A DNA stretch of 63,531 nucleotides. Source: a bacterium (GTDB lineage Bacteria > Planctomycetota > SZUA-567). The translations under genes and the position numbers were made by a program. Below the pieces are notes generated by a model. It ran no database searches. It saw only the letters and a list, made by a program, of their open reading frames with translations, and was not told where the DNA came from. The stretch lies in the NCBI GenBank assembly GCA_003245715.1, contig QKCJ01000013.1, positions 1 through 63,531 on the forward strand, given 5' to 3'. Of this stretch, positions 8,694-17,985 are shown piece after piece (within the stretch, counting starts at the first letter, position 1; each line of letters opens with the position of its first letter).

Positions 8694-10121
8694 TTACTCG
8701 ACGCAAACCGCCGAAACCTCCTCAACCGGTACAAACAGCCTGCCGTTACGGATCACACACGCAACACAGAACGAACCGTCTTTCTGAGTCTCAATCAAGA
8801 GCCCGCCAACACGTACCCGACGCCCCGGCTTGACCTTGCCCCGCAGAACAATCTCGGCCTGCTCAGACAATTTGCCGCTCTTTATCGCTTCAGTCAGCTC
8901 GCGCGTACTCTTAACATGAACCGTCTTACGCCGACGCCGTGAAGAAACCTTCTCAAGCTCCTGCAGATTATAATGCTCAACCTGAACGATATTCTCCCGC
9001 TGGCAGAAATATGGGATAACCGCATAGCGCAGCGCCTGCTCACGCGTCAGAAGCGATGGGTTATAGCCCTGCACAGCCGGAGGATATTTGATCTTTACCG
9101 AATTACCGGAAACCGGCTTCTTCTCAACCAGAGCATCAATTCGCTCAATTGTCAGAGAAACTGCAGGTTTTTCATTTACGGCAACAGCCACCGCAGCTTT
9201 AGGCCTGTTATACTCGGCAATGCGATTATTATAAGCCAGATTGCGCTCTTCAACTGACGCGGCTATAACTGCCGGACGGTTACGGAAAACCCGTGGTCCT
9301 TCAAAGATAAAGTCCGTATAGACAGCTCTCACCTGCGACTCAGCCTGCAAATCCAACCAGTGGTAATCACACTCGGGAGCTAGCCCATAATTCTCGATAG
9401 CCTCAGCCCTGAAAGCCGATGGCACAGAGACCACATCCTTGCGCGCGGCGTTGTAACGGTCAAAACCAACCTTACCGTCAATATCAGGCATAACTCTGGT
9501 AGCATTACACTCCCCAGAGCGCGCCAGAAAGACATAACGGCCATCACCAAGCTTCACCCCAAGCTCAGCATTAAAACGGCCACCAGCCTGCTCAAGCTTG
9601 ATGTAACACTTGCGCCGGGAAATATCTACCGGAAACTCAAGGGTTCGGTGCGAAGCCTTCCACTTCAGGGCCTGTTCGCTGTGACGGTATAAACGCAGAA
9701 CAAATTCAAGCTTGTCATTGTCAATCAGGTCTTTGCAATTACGCCTGACATTTGCCGGAACGACCCACTGCAAGGCAAGCTTGCGTGAATTAACCGGCTG
9801 CAGCCAGATACGCGCACCACTGAGTGAAAATGAGATATTCGTTGAATCAGCCTCAGCCAGCAGATTGCGCCGTGTCTCAGCATCAAGAGGAGCAGAAAGG
9901 CTAATTGCGTCCTGACTTTCCTTACAGTTATTCAGTACAGCCTTGCGGGCAAGCTCGGTAATGCCGCCGGCAATGCCAAGCCCGGCGTGCAAAGCATCAC
10001 CAGATTTGAGCGCACCATCACAGTGTGCAGAAAGCATCCCGTGGCAGAAACCTTCCGCCCGGTCGACCTCGCCGATACCGGCGATTCTGTTATGCTTTTT
10101 CTTATTTAATATGCTATCCAT
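8694..10121 (-). CDS. DUF4912 domain protein
   Basis: A 475-aa protein with no signal peptide. Residues about 105-210 match the DUF4912 layout: a tryptophan-containing strand (LALQWVVP), an LxLRLY strand, a FPVDISRRKCYIKL stretch, then an AELGVKLGDGRYVFLARS strand. This domain recurs in Lentisphaerota, Firmicutes and Cyanobacteria, and its function is unknown. A second segment near residue 260 (DYHWLDLQAES) and a basic region around 390 (SRRRRKTVHV) are also seen. It starts 27 bases after the small zinc-protein gene and is probably co-transcribed with it. Confidence 0.75.
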   Translation of the reverse strand: MDSILNKKKHNRIAGIGEVDRAEGFCHGMLSAHCDGALKSGDALHAGLGIAGGITELARKAVLNNCKESQDAISLSAPLDAETRRNLLAEADSTNISFSLSGARIWLQPVNSRKLALQWVVPANVRRNCKDLIDNDKLEFVLRLYRHSEQALKWKASHRTLEFPVDISRRKCYIKLEQAGGRFNAELGVKLGDGRYVFLARSGECNATRVMPDIDGKVGFDRYNAARKDVVSVPSAFRAEAIENYGLAPECDYHWLDLQAESQVRAVYTDFIFEGPRVFRNRPAVIAASVEERNLAYNNRIAEYNRPKAAVAVAVNEKPAVSLTIERIDALVEKKPVSGNSVKIKYPPAVQGYNPSLLTREQALRYAVIPYFCQRENIVQVEHYNLQELEKVSSRRRRKTVHVKSTRELTEAIKSGKLSEQAEIVLRGKVKPGRRVRVGGLLIETQKDGSFCVACVIRNGRLFVPVEEVSAVCVE

Positions 10122-10148
10122 TTTTTTATTCAGCCTGCTTCAGGCAAA

Positions 10149-10373
10149 TCAGCGACTGGCAAAATCATCGCCGGGCTTATGATGCACCCATTCCAGACGA
10201 CAATCCTTGCACTTGATCGCATTGATTACATTATAATAGCTGGTATACCCGGTAGAAGTATCACTCTTGGCAATAGTCATACTGTCGTGGATATTAGCAT
10301 GCTCATAGCAGACCCCCCGTCCGCAGGCAGCACACACAGCTCTGGCTTCATTATCACAGAACCAGCACTTCAT
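10149..10373 (-). CDS. Small zinc-ribbon/B-box-like protein
   Basis: A 74-aa protein with CxxC-x8-CxxC (CWFCDNEARAVCAACG) followed by GVCYEH and a second KDC pair, resembling DUF2180-type B-box-like zinc proteins. It probably binds one or two zinc ions and acts as an adaptor; no activity can be assigned. The ATG at 10373 has AGGGGG seven bases upstream, so the longer upstream frame is not coding. It precedes the DUF4912 gene by 27 bases on the same strand. Confidence 0.7.
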   Translation of the reverse strand: MKCWFCDNEARAVCAACGRGVCYEHANIHDSMTIAKSDTSTGYTSYYNVINAIKCKDCRLEWVHHKPGDDFASR

Positions 10374-10704
10374 ATTTATCCCCCTGTCACAAACAAAACA
10401 TACGCAACCCACGCACTTCTGCCCGCAGGTTAACAGGGCGAATTTTATCACTATTATAACAAAATGTCCAGAAAATCACTAATTTTTCTGAAAGAAATTG
10501 ATAATTTTGCTCAATTTATAAGTAAAAAAGGTTAAAATCACCAGCACCTAACGGTCGATAAAGGTATTGTATTGTAATTTCTGTATTTTTCTGAAAAAAT
10601 TGTAATTTTTCAGACCACTGCGGCCAGCGACAACGTACAATATAATGTATTAAGATTAAATGTAATTATTTTTGCTTTTATAGATTTTATTCGGAGAGGA
10701 CACA
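10374..10704. other. Divergent intergenic region with repeated motif
   Basis: An AT-rich region between two divergent genes. The motif TTTTTCTGAAA occurs at 10483-10493 and 10586-10596. The second copy is part of an imperfect inverted repeat (CTGAAAAAATT gt AATTTTTCAG, 10591-10613). TATAAT at 10641-10646 could be the -10 box of the SH3b gene, but no good -35 is seen. Confidence 0.4.
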
Positions 10705-12201
10705 ATGCGCCCGATTTCAAAAACAATTCTCGCTGTTGCAGCCCTGGTTGTGGGCGGCCTGACCAATACCTATGCAGGAGAAGATCTTGCACTTCCACCA
10801 CTGCCAGCCCCTCCGGCAGCTTCAGGCGGCGGCGACCTTTTACCGGCTGTACCCACTTCAGACTCAGGTACCGCGCTGCCACCGGCTCCCGGCCTTCCGT
10901 CAGCTCCTTCAGCACTGCCACCAGCCCCTTCAGCCCTGCCGCCGGCTCCGACCACCTTGCCAGCAGACAGCAGCCTGCCAGCCGCACCCGCAACACCAAC
11001 ACTGCCAGGCACTGCCGCAACAACAGACACATTCTCAACACCACTCGCCCCAACACCGGTAAGTGGCGGAACAGCAGGCCGCATCAATGGCGGAAGGGTC
11101 AATATCCGCGCCGGCAACAGCACCAAGTATGAGATCATTCTCACCGCCAACCCTGACACTCCGGTTACAGTTCTTGAGAAGAAGGGCGAATGGATTACTA
11201 TAGCTTACCCTGAAACAGAATTCTGCTACGTCAACCGCCAGTATATTGATGGTGATATTCCGGCTGATATCCCGGAACAGGGAATTGTCCGTACAATCCG
11301 CGGAGACAACATCAATATCCGCGCAAGGCCATGGCCGGGAAGTACTGTTGTCGGCCAGCTCTCAAGCGGCGATACGGTAATTGTAACCCAGCTTCGCGGA
11401 CAGCAGTGGGCAAAGATCCGCCCGCCGGCAACAGCCAAGGCTTATGTCTTTAACAAATACGTTTCCTATGACAAATCAGGCGTTAAAGAAACAGCCGCAC
11501 CGATCACTGCTCCTGGAGTCCGTTCTGCCACGGAATATAAGGAAGACGTCAAGATCGCAGTTGAGGATGTAAAAAAGCAGCTACAGAATGAAGGCAAGAC
11601 CGACCCGATTCTCATTACTATCAGAAAACAAGCTGAAGAAGAGAAGAAGCTCCGTGAAAGCCAGCGCAAAAGCACCGAAAAGCTTGTCGACAGCATCGAC
11701 GCCCAGCTTGACCGTATCGAGCAGGAAAGCCAGGTGCAGATCAAGCAGATTTATGAAGAACGTAACCAGCAGAAAACAGCAGAACAGCGGCAGCTCACCG
11801 CAATCGAAGAAGGCTACGTTCCCCCGTCACCTCCGGGAACAATGGGTGGCCGCGCTTCTGGCTGGATTGAGTATGTCGGCTTTATTGGTGGCCGTCCGGC
11901 CGGTTTCAAGCTGGTTAAGGGTGGCGTAACCCAGTATCTGCTGCGCTCTTCACGTTATGACCTTAACAAGTTTATCGGTAAACGCATTCTGGTAAGCGGC
12001 GCAGTTACACCGGCTCCGTCCTGGGAAGCAGACGTACTGACGGTAGACACTCTCAGCATTTTCGGCAAGCCACAGGAGCCGGTTGAAAGAATCCAAATCA
12101 GAACACCCGCACCCGCAGAAGACGTGACCATCAATGTCGCACCTCCGGCGAACGGAAACACTGTAATTGACATAACAGGCCTGCCAGCAAACCAGCGCTA
12201 G
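10705..12201 (+). CDS. Secreted protein with two SH3b domains
   Basis: A 498-aa exported protein. A signal peptide (residues 1-24) is followed by a Pro/Ala linker (about 26-118) with repeated LPPAPSA units. Then come two bacterial SH3 domains (about 126-188, GGRVNIRAGNSTKYEI; and about 192-254, GDNINIRARPWPGSTVV), a charged coiled-coil helix (about 275-370) and a C-terminal beta domain ending near DTLSIFG. SH3b pairs often bind peptidoglycan or proteins in the envelope, so a periplasmic wall-associated role is inferred. GGAGAGG lies upstream of the ATG. Single gene with its own terminator. Confidence 0.8.
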   Translation: MRPISKTILAVAALVVGGLTNTYAGEDLALPPLPAPPAASGGGDLLPAVPTSDSGTALPPAPGLPSAPSALPPAPSALPPAPTTLPADSSLPAAPATPTLPGTAATTDTFSTPLAPTPVSGGTAGRINGGRVNIRAGNSTKYEIILTANPDTPVTVLEKKGEWITIAYPETEFCYVNRQYIDGDIPADIPEQGIVRTIRGDNINIRARPWPGSTVVGQLSSGDTVIVTQLRGQQWAKIRPPATAKAYVFNKYVSYDKSGVKETAAPITAPGVRSATEYKEDVKIAVEDVKKQLQNEGKTDPILITIRKQAEEEKKLRESQRKSTEKLVDSIDAQLDRIEQESQVQIKQIYEERNQQKTAEQRQLTAIEEGYVPPSPPGTMGGRASGWIEYVGFIGGRPAGFKLVKGGVTQYLLRSSRYDLNKFIGKRILVSGAVTPAPSWEADVLTVDTLSIFGKPQEPVERIQIRTPAPAEDVTINVAPPANGNTVIDITGLPANQR

Positions 12202-12225
12202 TCAAAACAGTTATCAATAAAATGC

Positions 12226-12256
12226 AAGTCCGGGCAAAAATGTCCGGACTTTTTTA
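12226..12256 (+). terminator. Terminator of the SH3b gene
   Basis: AAGTCCGG/CCGGACTT stem with a 10-base loop, followed directly by TTTTTA. Confidence 0.9.
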
Positions 12257-12400
12257 TTTGCCACTATTTACATTATCAGAAAGCTAAAGATAATCAGTTA
12301 AAGCAGAAAGACACTAAAAGGATACGTCAATTATCAGTACAGTATATTACAGAAACATTCCTGATTACTGAATTTGACCTTTATAATAACCGGAGATGTT

Positions 12401-13795
12401 ATGACCTCACTTGCAAAAGCCATAATTTTCGGATTACTCACATTCTCGGCCATATCCGGGCTTGCACCGGCAGATGATATCGCAAACGCCAAATCACTCG
12501 GCAAAGCCTTTACCCTAGCCTCAAAAAATGCCAAACCGGGCGTAGTCTTTATCCGCACCGAGATTCTGGTCTCCGACCGTAACGCCTACACGACAAATGA
12601 TCCTTTTGAACTATTCAACGAGGAATTTGAACGACGGTTCTTCAATATGCGCCGCCCCCGCCGCCAGCAGGTAATTGAAGGTATGGGGTCGGGGTTCATT
12701 GTCTCCTCTGATGGTTACATCCTGACTAACACGCACGTAATTAAAGGTGCGCAGACAATAATCGTCAAGCTGATAAACGGTCAGGAATACCAGGCCACGG
12801 TGATCGGCTCTGACGAGAAGAGCGATGTTGCGCTGCTGCGGATTAATGCGACCAACCTGCCGTACCTGAATTTTGCCGATTCAGCAAACCTTGAGGTCGG
12901 CGAGTGGGTGCTGGCTATCGGCAGTCCTTTTGGTCTGAGCCACACGGTAACAAGCGGGATTGTCAGCGCGACGGGACGCAAATCTATCGGTATCCTCGAT
13001 TATGAGGATTTTATCCAGACTGACGCAGCAATCAATCCTGGAAATTCCGGTGGGCCGCTGATTAACCTCAACGGAGAAGTTGTCGGGCTTAATACTGCGA
13101 TTTTCAGCAAGTCCGGCGGTTACATGGGAATCGGTTTTTCAATTCCGAGTAACGCCGTAAATAAAATTTACCGCCAGTTAAAATCGCAGGGCAAGTTCAC
13201 GCCCGGATATTTCGGTGCAGTCGTACGCGAGTTGACGCAGCGCGAGAAATACCGCCTCCCCTCCCCCATCCGTAGCGGCGTAGTTATAACCAGTATCCCC
13301 GCAGACGCCCCAGCCGGACGTGGCGGGCTTGTAATAGGTGACATCATAACCGCAATTGACGGCAAGGATATTGAAAATACCATAACCTTCAACAGTGTTA
13401 CCGGGATGTCTGGCAGTGGTGAAAATCTGGAGGTTGAATTTATCAGGCAGGGCGCTAAAATGAAGCGGCGGGTCCTGCTCACACCATCAGTAAGTGACAG
13501 TGATTATGAGATTGCCGGAACAGGGCTAAAGGTCAGGGTTATGCGCCCGGATGAGCTGACTACCCTCAGCCGCGCGGGGATTACTGGTGTAATAGTTACC
13601 TCTGTCTCAAGGTCTTCGCCGGGGGAATTTATCGGCCTGCGCGAGGGAACGGTTATTCTTAAAGTTAATGGTTATAGCACGACTACAGTCAATAAACTTG
13701 AGGAACTGCTGCTGCCGGCCCTTAAACGTGGAGCGCTTGAACTTGTAGTCTTTCAGGAGGGGCGTCTGCAAAAACTGCTGCTGCGCCACCGCTGA
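12401..13795 (+). CDS. HtrA/DegP-type serine endoprotease
   Basis: A periplasmic quality-control protease of 464 aa. A signal peptide covers about the first 24 residues. The trypsin-like domain has the triad His112 (TNTHV), Asp142 (KSDVALL) and Ser216 (NPGNSGGP). Two PDZ domains follow (about 262-345 and 365-455). The ATG at 12401 was chosen because GGAG lies six bases upstream and it gives a clean signal peptide. It is 21 bases ahead of ribD, so the two may share a transcript although their functions are unrelated. Confidence 0.92.
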   Translation: MTSLAKAIIFGLLTFSAISGLAPADDIANAKSLGKAFTLASKNAKPGVVFIRTEILVSDRNAYTTNDPFELFNEEFERRFFNMRRPRRQQVIEGMGSGFIVSSDGYILTNTHVIKGAQTIIVKLINGQEYQATVIGSDEKSDVALLRINATNLPYLNFADSANLEVGEWVLAIGSPFGLSHTVTSGIVSATGRKSIGILDYEDFIQTDAAINPGNSGGPLINLNGEVVGLNTAIFSKSGGYMGIGFSIPSNAVNKIYRQLKSQGKFTPGYFGAVVRELTQREKYRLPSPIRSGVVITSIPADAPAGRGGLVIGDIITAIDGKDIENTITFNSVTGMSGSGENLEVEFIRQGAKMKRRVLLTPSVSDSDYEIAGTGLKVRVMRPDELTTLSRAGITGVIVTSVSRSSPGEFIGLREGTVILKVNGYSTTTVNKLEELLLPALKRGALELVVFQEGRLQKLLLRHR

Positions 13796-13816
13796 CTTTT
13801 TTAATGAAAGAAAAAA

Positions 13817-14923
13817 ATGCAAGACAATGACGAATGTTTCATGCGTGAAGCTATTTCTCTGGCGGCTAAAGGGCTTGGCCGGGTCAGCCCCAATCCGCCA
13901 GTCGGTTGTGTGATTGTAAAAGACGGCGCGATAATCGGCCGCGGCTGGCATAAGGTTTACGGCGGACCGCACGCCGAGCCTAACGCCCTTCAGAACGCCG
14001 GCAGCGAGGCAAACGGAGCGACAGCGTATGTAACACTTACGCCATGCAACCATTACGGCAAAACCCCGCCCTGCACCAAAGCGCTTATTGATGCGGGCAT
14101 CAAGCGTGTTGTCGTCGCGGTTGACGATCCGGACGCAACAAGTGGTGATGGCAAAGAAACGCTGCTGCAAGCAGGAATTAAAGTTGAGGTCGGTGTACTC
14201 CAGGCGGAAGCTGAATGGAGCATGCACGGTTTTATCAAGTATATAACAGAAAAACTCCCGCATGTTCATCTTAAATATGCAATGACGATGGACGGCAAGA
14301 TTGCCACAAACGAGGGTGACTCCAAATGGATCTCCTCAGAAAAAAGTCGTTCACACGTTCAGGACTTGCGAAGGATCAGTGACGCGGTTATGGTCGGCTC
14401 GGCTACGGCTATTCAGGACAACCCTTCGCTTAATATCCGAGAGGGCGATACTTCAATACAGCCGGTGCGGGTCGTTGTTGACTCAAAACTTTTATGCTCC
14501 GGCAAACTAACGGATAATTCCGCGTTATTTAAAAACGCCGGCGGCAAGATTGTATTCTTAAGCGGTGAAAAAAAATCCTCCCTACCAGCCCAGAAGCTTA
14601 TCAGTATGGGAGCAGAGATTCTAGAAATCCCGCGTTACGGACAACACCTCAATCTCCATGAAGGGCTGCAGATACTCGCGCATGAATATGGCGTGCGCAA
14701 TATCCTCTGCGAAGGTGGGGCTGGCCTAGCCGGAGCGCTAATCCAGTCGCAGCTGATAGACGAAGTAAGCGCTTTTGTCTGCCCGAAAATCCTCGGCGGT
14801 TCCGGCCTGTCACCCTTTGAAGGCCCGGCTAAGAGGGAAATGTCAGACGCTTTCAGACTCACCGACATCACCTTCAGGCAATTTGACCAGGATCTCTTGG
14901 TTAACGGAAAAACCCTCTACTAG
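13817..14923 (+). CDS. ribD: Bifunctional riboflavin biosynthesis deaminase/reductase
   Basis: Carries out deamination and side-chain reduction in riboflavin synthesis. The N-terminal deaminase domain shows the zinc site His52/Glu54 (HAEPNAL) and Cys77/Cys86 (PCNHYGKTPPC). The C-terminal reductase begins at LKYAMTMDGKIA. At 368 aa it is full length. The other riboflavin genes are not adjacent, and no FMN riboswitch precedes it, since only 21 bases separate it from the protease gene. Confidence 0.95.
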   Translation: MQDNDECFMREAISLAAKGLGRVSPNPPVGCVIVKDGAIIGRGWHKVYGGPHAEPNALQNAGSEANGATAYVTLTPCNHYGKTPPCTKALIDAGIKRVVVAVDDPDATSGDGKETLLQAGIKVEVGVLQAEAEWSMHGFIKYITEKLPHVHLKYAMTMDGKIATNEGDSKWISSEKSRSHVQDLRRISDAVMVGSATAIQDNPSLNIREGDTSIQPVRVVVDSKLLCSGKLTDNSALFKNAGGKIVFLSGEKKSSLPAQKLISMGAEILEIPRYGQHLNLHEGLQILAHEYGVRNILCEGGAGLAGALIQSQLIDEVSAFVCPKILGGSGLSPFEGPAKREMSDAFRLTDITFRQFDQDLLVNGKTLY

Positions 14924-14981
14924 AGCGTGTTATCAAAGAATGCCGTAATCATCATACTTGAAGGCAATATTAAATTCCGCC

Positions 14982-15009
14982 TTGAAGTGATTATGTCTTT
15001 GTTTATAAT
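14982..15009 (+). promoter_or_regulatory. Candidate promoter of hisS
   Basis: TTGAAG (14982-14987) and TATAAT (15004-15009) with a 16-base spacer, about 75 bases before the hisS start. Confidence 0.55.
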
Positions 15010-15083
15010 CATCTACTCTGATTGTTGTTATAAGTATTAATAATCCTGCACAGAAATTAAAACAGCACAAGAAGGACAAAAAA

Positions 15084-16355
15084 ATGTCAAATGAAACCCT
15101 GCGTTGCATTGAAGGAACGCGCGATTATTTCGGTGAGGACGGCAACCGCTACGAGAAGGCTTTTGCTGCTGCGGCAAATATTTTCAGCCGTTATGGTTAT
15201 GAAAAAATAAGCACACCGGTATTTGAAAAAACTGAGCTTTTTGCCCGTGGTATCGGCGAGGCTACGGATATTGTCGAGAAGGAGATGTATACCTTCAAAC
15301 CAAGCTCGGAATCGCTTACCCTGCGCCCGGAGGGAACTGCCGGCGTGGTACGCGCCTACCTCCAACACAGCATGCACAAGCAGGCTGGCCTGCAGAAACT
15401 CTGGTATGGCGGGCCGATGTTCCGTCGTGAACGTCCGCAGAAAGGTCGACAGCGCCAGTTTCATCAGGTCGGTATTGAGGCTCTTGGCAGCTCTGATCCT
15501 CTGCTTGATGCTGAAGTCATCACCATGGGGCTTGCGTTCTACGCCTCACTAGGCATAACCGGCATCAAGACACGCCTCAACTCCATCGGCTGCAAGGAGT
15601 GCCGCCCGGGTTACCGCGAAACGCTCAAGGAAGCAGTAAAACCTCTTCTGCCAACACTCTGCAAAAGCTGTAACTCACGTTATGAACGTAATATCCTGCG
15701 GGTTCTCGATTGTAAGCACTGCGCTGACAAGACCAAAGACCTGCCCGCAAGCTACGACAACCTCTGTGACTGCTGCAACGATCACTTTGAAGCGGTCAAG
15801 CAGAGTATGGACGCATCAGGTACACAGTACGTAATCGACGCATCACTGGTCCGCGGCCTTGATTATTATACCCAGACCGTCTTTGAATACACCCACTCAG
15901 CCCTCGGTGCGCAGGATGCCATCGGTGGCGGAGGCCGTTATGACGGACTGGTGGAGGAACTTGGCGGCCCGGTGACCCCTGCAGTTGGCTTTGCTATCGG
16001 TGTGGAACGGGTTATGATTGCCATGGAAGCACTCTCCTGCTGCAACTGCACCGCGCCACTAATGGTTTACGGAATCGGGCTTGGCGATGCCGGACACCGG
16101 GCAATGGCTGGCCTGCTGGCTCGCGTAAGAGCTGCGGGGATGTCTGCAGATATGGACTATGAAGGCCGCTCGATGAAGGCGCAGATGCGCGCGGCTAACC
16201 GCAAGAATGCTCTTCTTACCCTGATTCTCGGCGAGTCGGAGCTTGAGAAAGGCATTGTCGTGGTCAAGGACATGAAAGAAGGCGGCTCACAGCAGGAAGT
16301 ACCGTTTGACCAATTCCTAGAAACACTCAGAAAGCTTGTGCCATCAGGAATTTAA
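15084..16355 (+). CDS. hisS: Histidyl-tRNA synthetase
   Basis: A class II synthetase that charges tRNA-His. Motif 2 (FRRERPQKGRQRQFHQ), the histidine-A motif GLDYYTQTVFEY and motif 3 (GFAIGVERV) are all present, with the anticodon-binding domain at the end. It is 423 aa, normal length. The insertion domain (about 168-235) carries several CxxC pairs (CKEC, CKSC, CKHC, CDCC) and may bind zinc. AGAAGGA lies upstream of the ATG. Confidence 0.95.
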   Translation: MSNETLRCIEGTRDYFGEDGNRYEKAFAAAANIFSRYGYEKISTPVFEKTELFARGIGEATDIVEKEMYTFKPSSESLTLRPEGTAGVVRAYLQHSMHKQAGLQKLWYGGPMFRRERPQKGRQRQFHQVGIEALGSSDPLLDAEVITMGLAFYASLGITGIKTRLNSIGCKECRPGYRETLKEAVKPLLPTLCKSCNSRYERNILRVLDCKHCADKTKDLPASYDNLCDCCNDHFEAVKQSMDASGTQYVIDASLVRGLDYYTQTVFEYTHSALGAQDAIGGGGRYDGLVEELGGPVTPAVGFAIGVERVMIAMEALSCCNCTAPLMVYGIGLGDAGHRAMAGLLARVRAAGMSADMDYEGRSMKAQMRAANRKNALLTLILGESELEKGIVVVKDMKEGGSQQEVPFDQFLETLRKLVPSGI

Positions 16356-16427
16356 CCATAATCTGCATAAGCTAAAAATTTCTTTTTTTTGCTGGCAAAT
16401 GCAAAGTTTTTGAGTAGAATCGCCAAC

Positions 16428-16514
16428 ATGAATCAGGAAACAGAACAATCTGACGACGATGTTCCGCGAAGTATGCGCTTCGTGCGCGCTTCGTTTTACC
16501 TGATAAAGTTCTGA
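16428..16514 (+). CDS. Possible 28-aa leader peptide
   Basis: A short frame with an acidic N-terminal half (QETEQSDDDVP) and a basic, aromatic C-terminal half (MRFVRASFYLIKF). It ends four bases before a terminator-like hairpin that precedes the CorC-family gene. The ribosome site is weak. The arrangement suggests an attenuator leader, but a chance frame is possible. Confidence 0.3.
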   Translation: MNQETEQSDDDVPRSMRFVRASFYLIKF

Positions 16515-16517
16515 CAC

Positions 16518-16557
16518 TAGCCCTGTCCAGAGAGTTTCTGGTCAGGGATTTTTAATT
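16518..16557 (+). terminator. Hairpin upstream of the CorC-family gene
   Basis: CCCTG-t-CCAG and CTGG-t-CAGGG form a nine-pair stem with one T-T mismatch and a seven-base loop, followed by ATTTTTAATTG. It may end the hisS transcript, attenuate the downstream gene, or both. Confidence 0.6.
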
Positions 16558-16579
16558 GTTTTTTCAGGAGAACGGTTTT

Positions 16580-17875
16580 TTGAGTACTATTGCCCTTGCC
16601 CAGACGGCAGGAATTATTATCTTACCTATAATCGGTTGGTTTGCCGGAACTTACGAATCAGCTCTGCAGGAATTCAGCATCTCAAGGCTTGAAGACCTCC
16701 TGGAAGAGAAAAAACGCAAAAAAAACTGGTTTCTCAACTCAATCCTGAAAGATCCGCAGTCCTCAAGACTCTCCGCCGCATTCTTAAGCACACTCTGCTA
16801 CGGCGCGTTCATCCTGCTTGGCGTTTATCTCTGCATAATCCCGGAAATCATGGAAACCGGAGTTATATCAGGACTTTGCATCGCCAAAGCCGCTGCCCTT
16901 ATTCTGACAACCTCCGCCCTGCGCTCCATTGCCGAAGCTACCGGCGAGATGACCGCGGAAAAAATGGTCCTTCATGCGGCAATTCCGGCATGGCTTCTGA
17001 CAGCGTCCTTTAAATGGCTCAACCAGATCATCATCGGCCTGCAGCACCTTATTGCGCGCGGTGCCGGAGTTGACCTGATAAAATCTCAGGAAGAGCTTGA
17101 AGAAGAGGTTATTGCCGCGGTAAATGACGGAGAACTTGCCGGTGTTGTAAACCTTGAACAGCGCAAGATGATCGAGCGCGTGTTTGACTTTGTCGATACT
17201 GATGTTGCGGATATTTTCACCCCGCGTACCGAAATGGTCTCTGTTGAGCAAAGCTCGACTTTATCCGAAGCCATTAATGTCGCCATTGAAACAGGACACT
17301 CCCGCCTGCCATTGTTCAAGGAAACGCGCGACCATATTTCAGGCATTTTTTATGTCCGTGACGCGTTGAAATACATCGACTCAGATGAAACACCTGAGCT
17401 TTCCTCACTGATGCGCAAACCTCTTTTTGTGCCTGAAACCAAGAGCGTGGTCGAGCTTCTCAAAGAGATGCAGCGCAGCCATACCCAGATCGCCATAGTT
17501 CTTGATGAATACGGCGGCACGGCTGGTCTTGTGACAATTGAGGATGTAATTGAGGAGATTGTCGGCGAGATCCACGATGAATATGACAATGATGAAAGCC
17601 CGTATTTTGTCAAGGTCTTTTCGCGCGACCATATTCTCGTTGACGGGCATGTCCATGTAAGCGATGTCAATCAGGCGCTTGATGATGATCTGATTCCCGA
17701 AAATGACGACTACGAGACTATCGGCGGCTTTGTACTTGATAATCTCGGGCATATTCCGCGCGCCGGTGAGGAATTTATCTATAACGGACTGATGGTCAAA
17801 ACCGTCAGCGCCGACGAACGCCGGGTGCGCCGGGTGGAAATCCGCCGTGAATCTTCAAACTCATCCGCAGAATAA
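16580..17875 (+). CDS. CNNM/CorC-family membrane protein with CBS domains
   Basis: A predicted divalent-cation (magnesium or cobalt) transport-linked protein of 431 aa. The N-terminal third contains about four hydrophobic segments of the DUF21 type. Paired CBS domains follow (about 210-330; [25 protein letters not shown]) and then a CorC_HlyC domain (about 345-425; [18 protein letters not shown]). The TTG at 16580 was chosen since CAGGAG sits nine bases upstream. It was formerly annotated as hemolysin, though no toxin role is implied. Confidence 0.85.
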   Translation: MSTIALAQTAGIIILPIIGWFAGTYESALQEFSISRLEDLLEEKKRKKNWFLNSILKDPQSSRLSAAFLSTLCYGAFILLGVYLCIIPEIMETGVISGLCIAKAAALILTTSALRSIAEATGEMTAEKMVLHAAIPAWLLTASFKWLNQIIIGLQHLIARGAGVDLIKSQEELEEEVIAAVNDGELAGVVNLEQRKMIERVFDFVDTDVADIFTPRTEMVSVEQSSTLSEAINVAIETGHSRLPLFKETRDHISGIFYVRDALKYIDSDETPELSSLMRKPLFVPETKSVVELLKEMQRSHTQIAIVLDEYGGTAGLVTIEDVIEEIVGEIHDEYDNDESPYFVKVFSRDHILVDGHVHVSDVNQALDDDLIPENDDYETIGGFVLDNLGHIPRAGEEFIYNGLMVKTVSADERRVRRVEIRRESSNSSAE

Positions 17876-17917
17876 TTAATTTTACCCTTATCATTTAATA
17901 TTACACATGTTAAATCG

Positions 17918-17945
17918 TTGAGTTTAATAGTCTAAACGCTATAAT
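17918..17945 (+). promoter_or_regulatory. Promoter of the sugar transferase
   Basis: TTGAGT (17918-17923) and TATAAT (17940-17945), 16-base spacer, 40 bases upstream of the GTG start. Confidence 0.65.
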
Positions 17946-17985
17946 CATTATTTACCTGAAGTTAAACATTAATTAAGGATAATAC

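Noticed and set aside
10880..10975. Proline-rich DNA repeats as a mobile or CRISPR-like repeat
   Set aside because: They encode the LPPAPSA linker of the SH3b protein; imperfect coding repeats only.
13607..14269. 220-codon frame antisense to the end of the HtrA gene and start of ribD
   Set aside because: Overlaps two well-supported genes and shows no domain.
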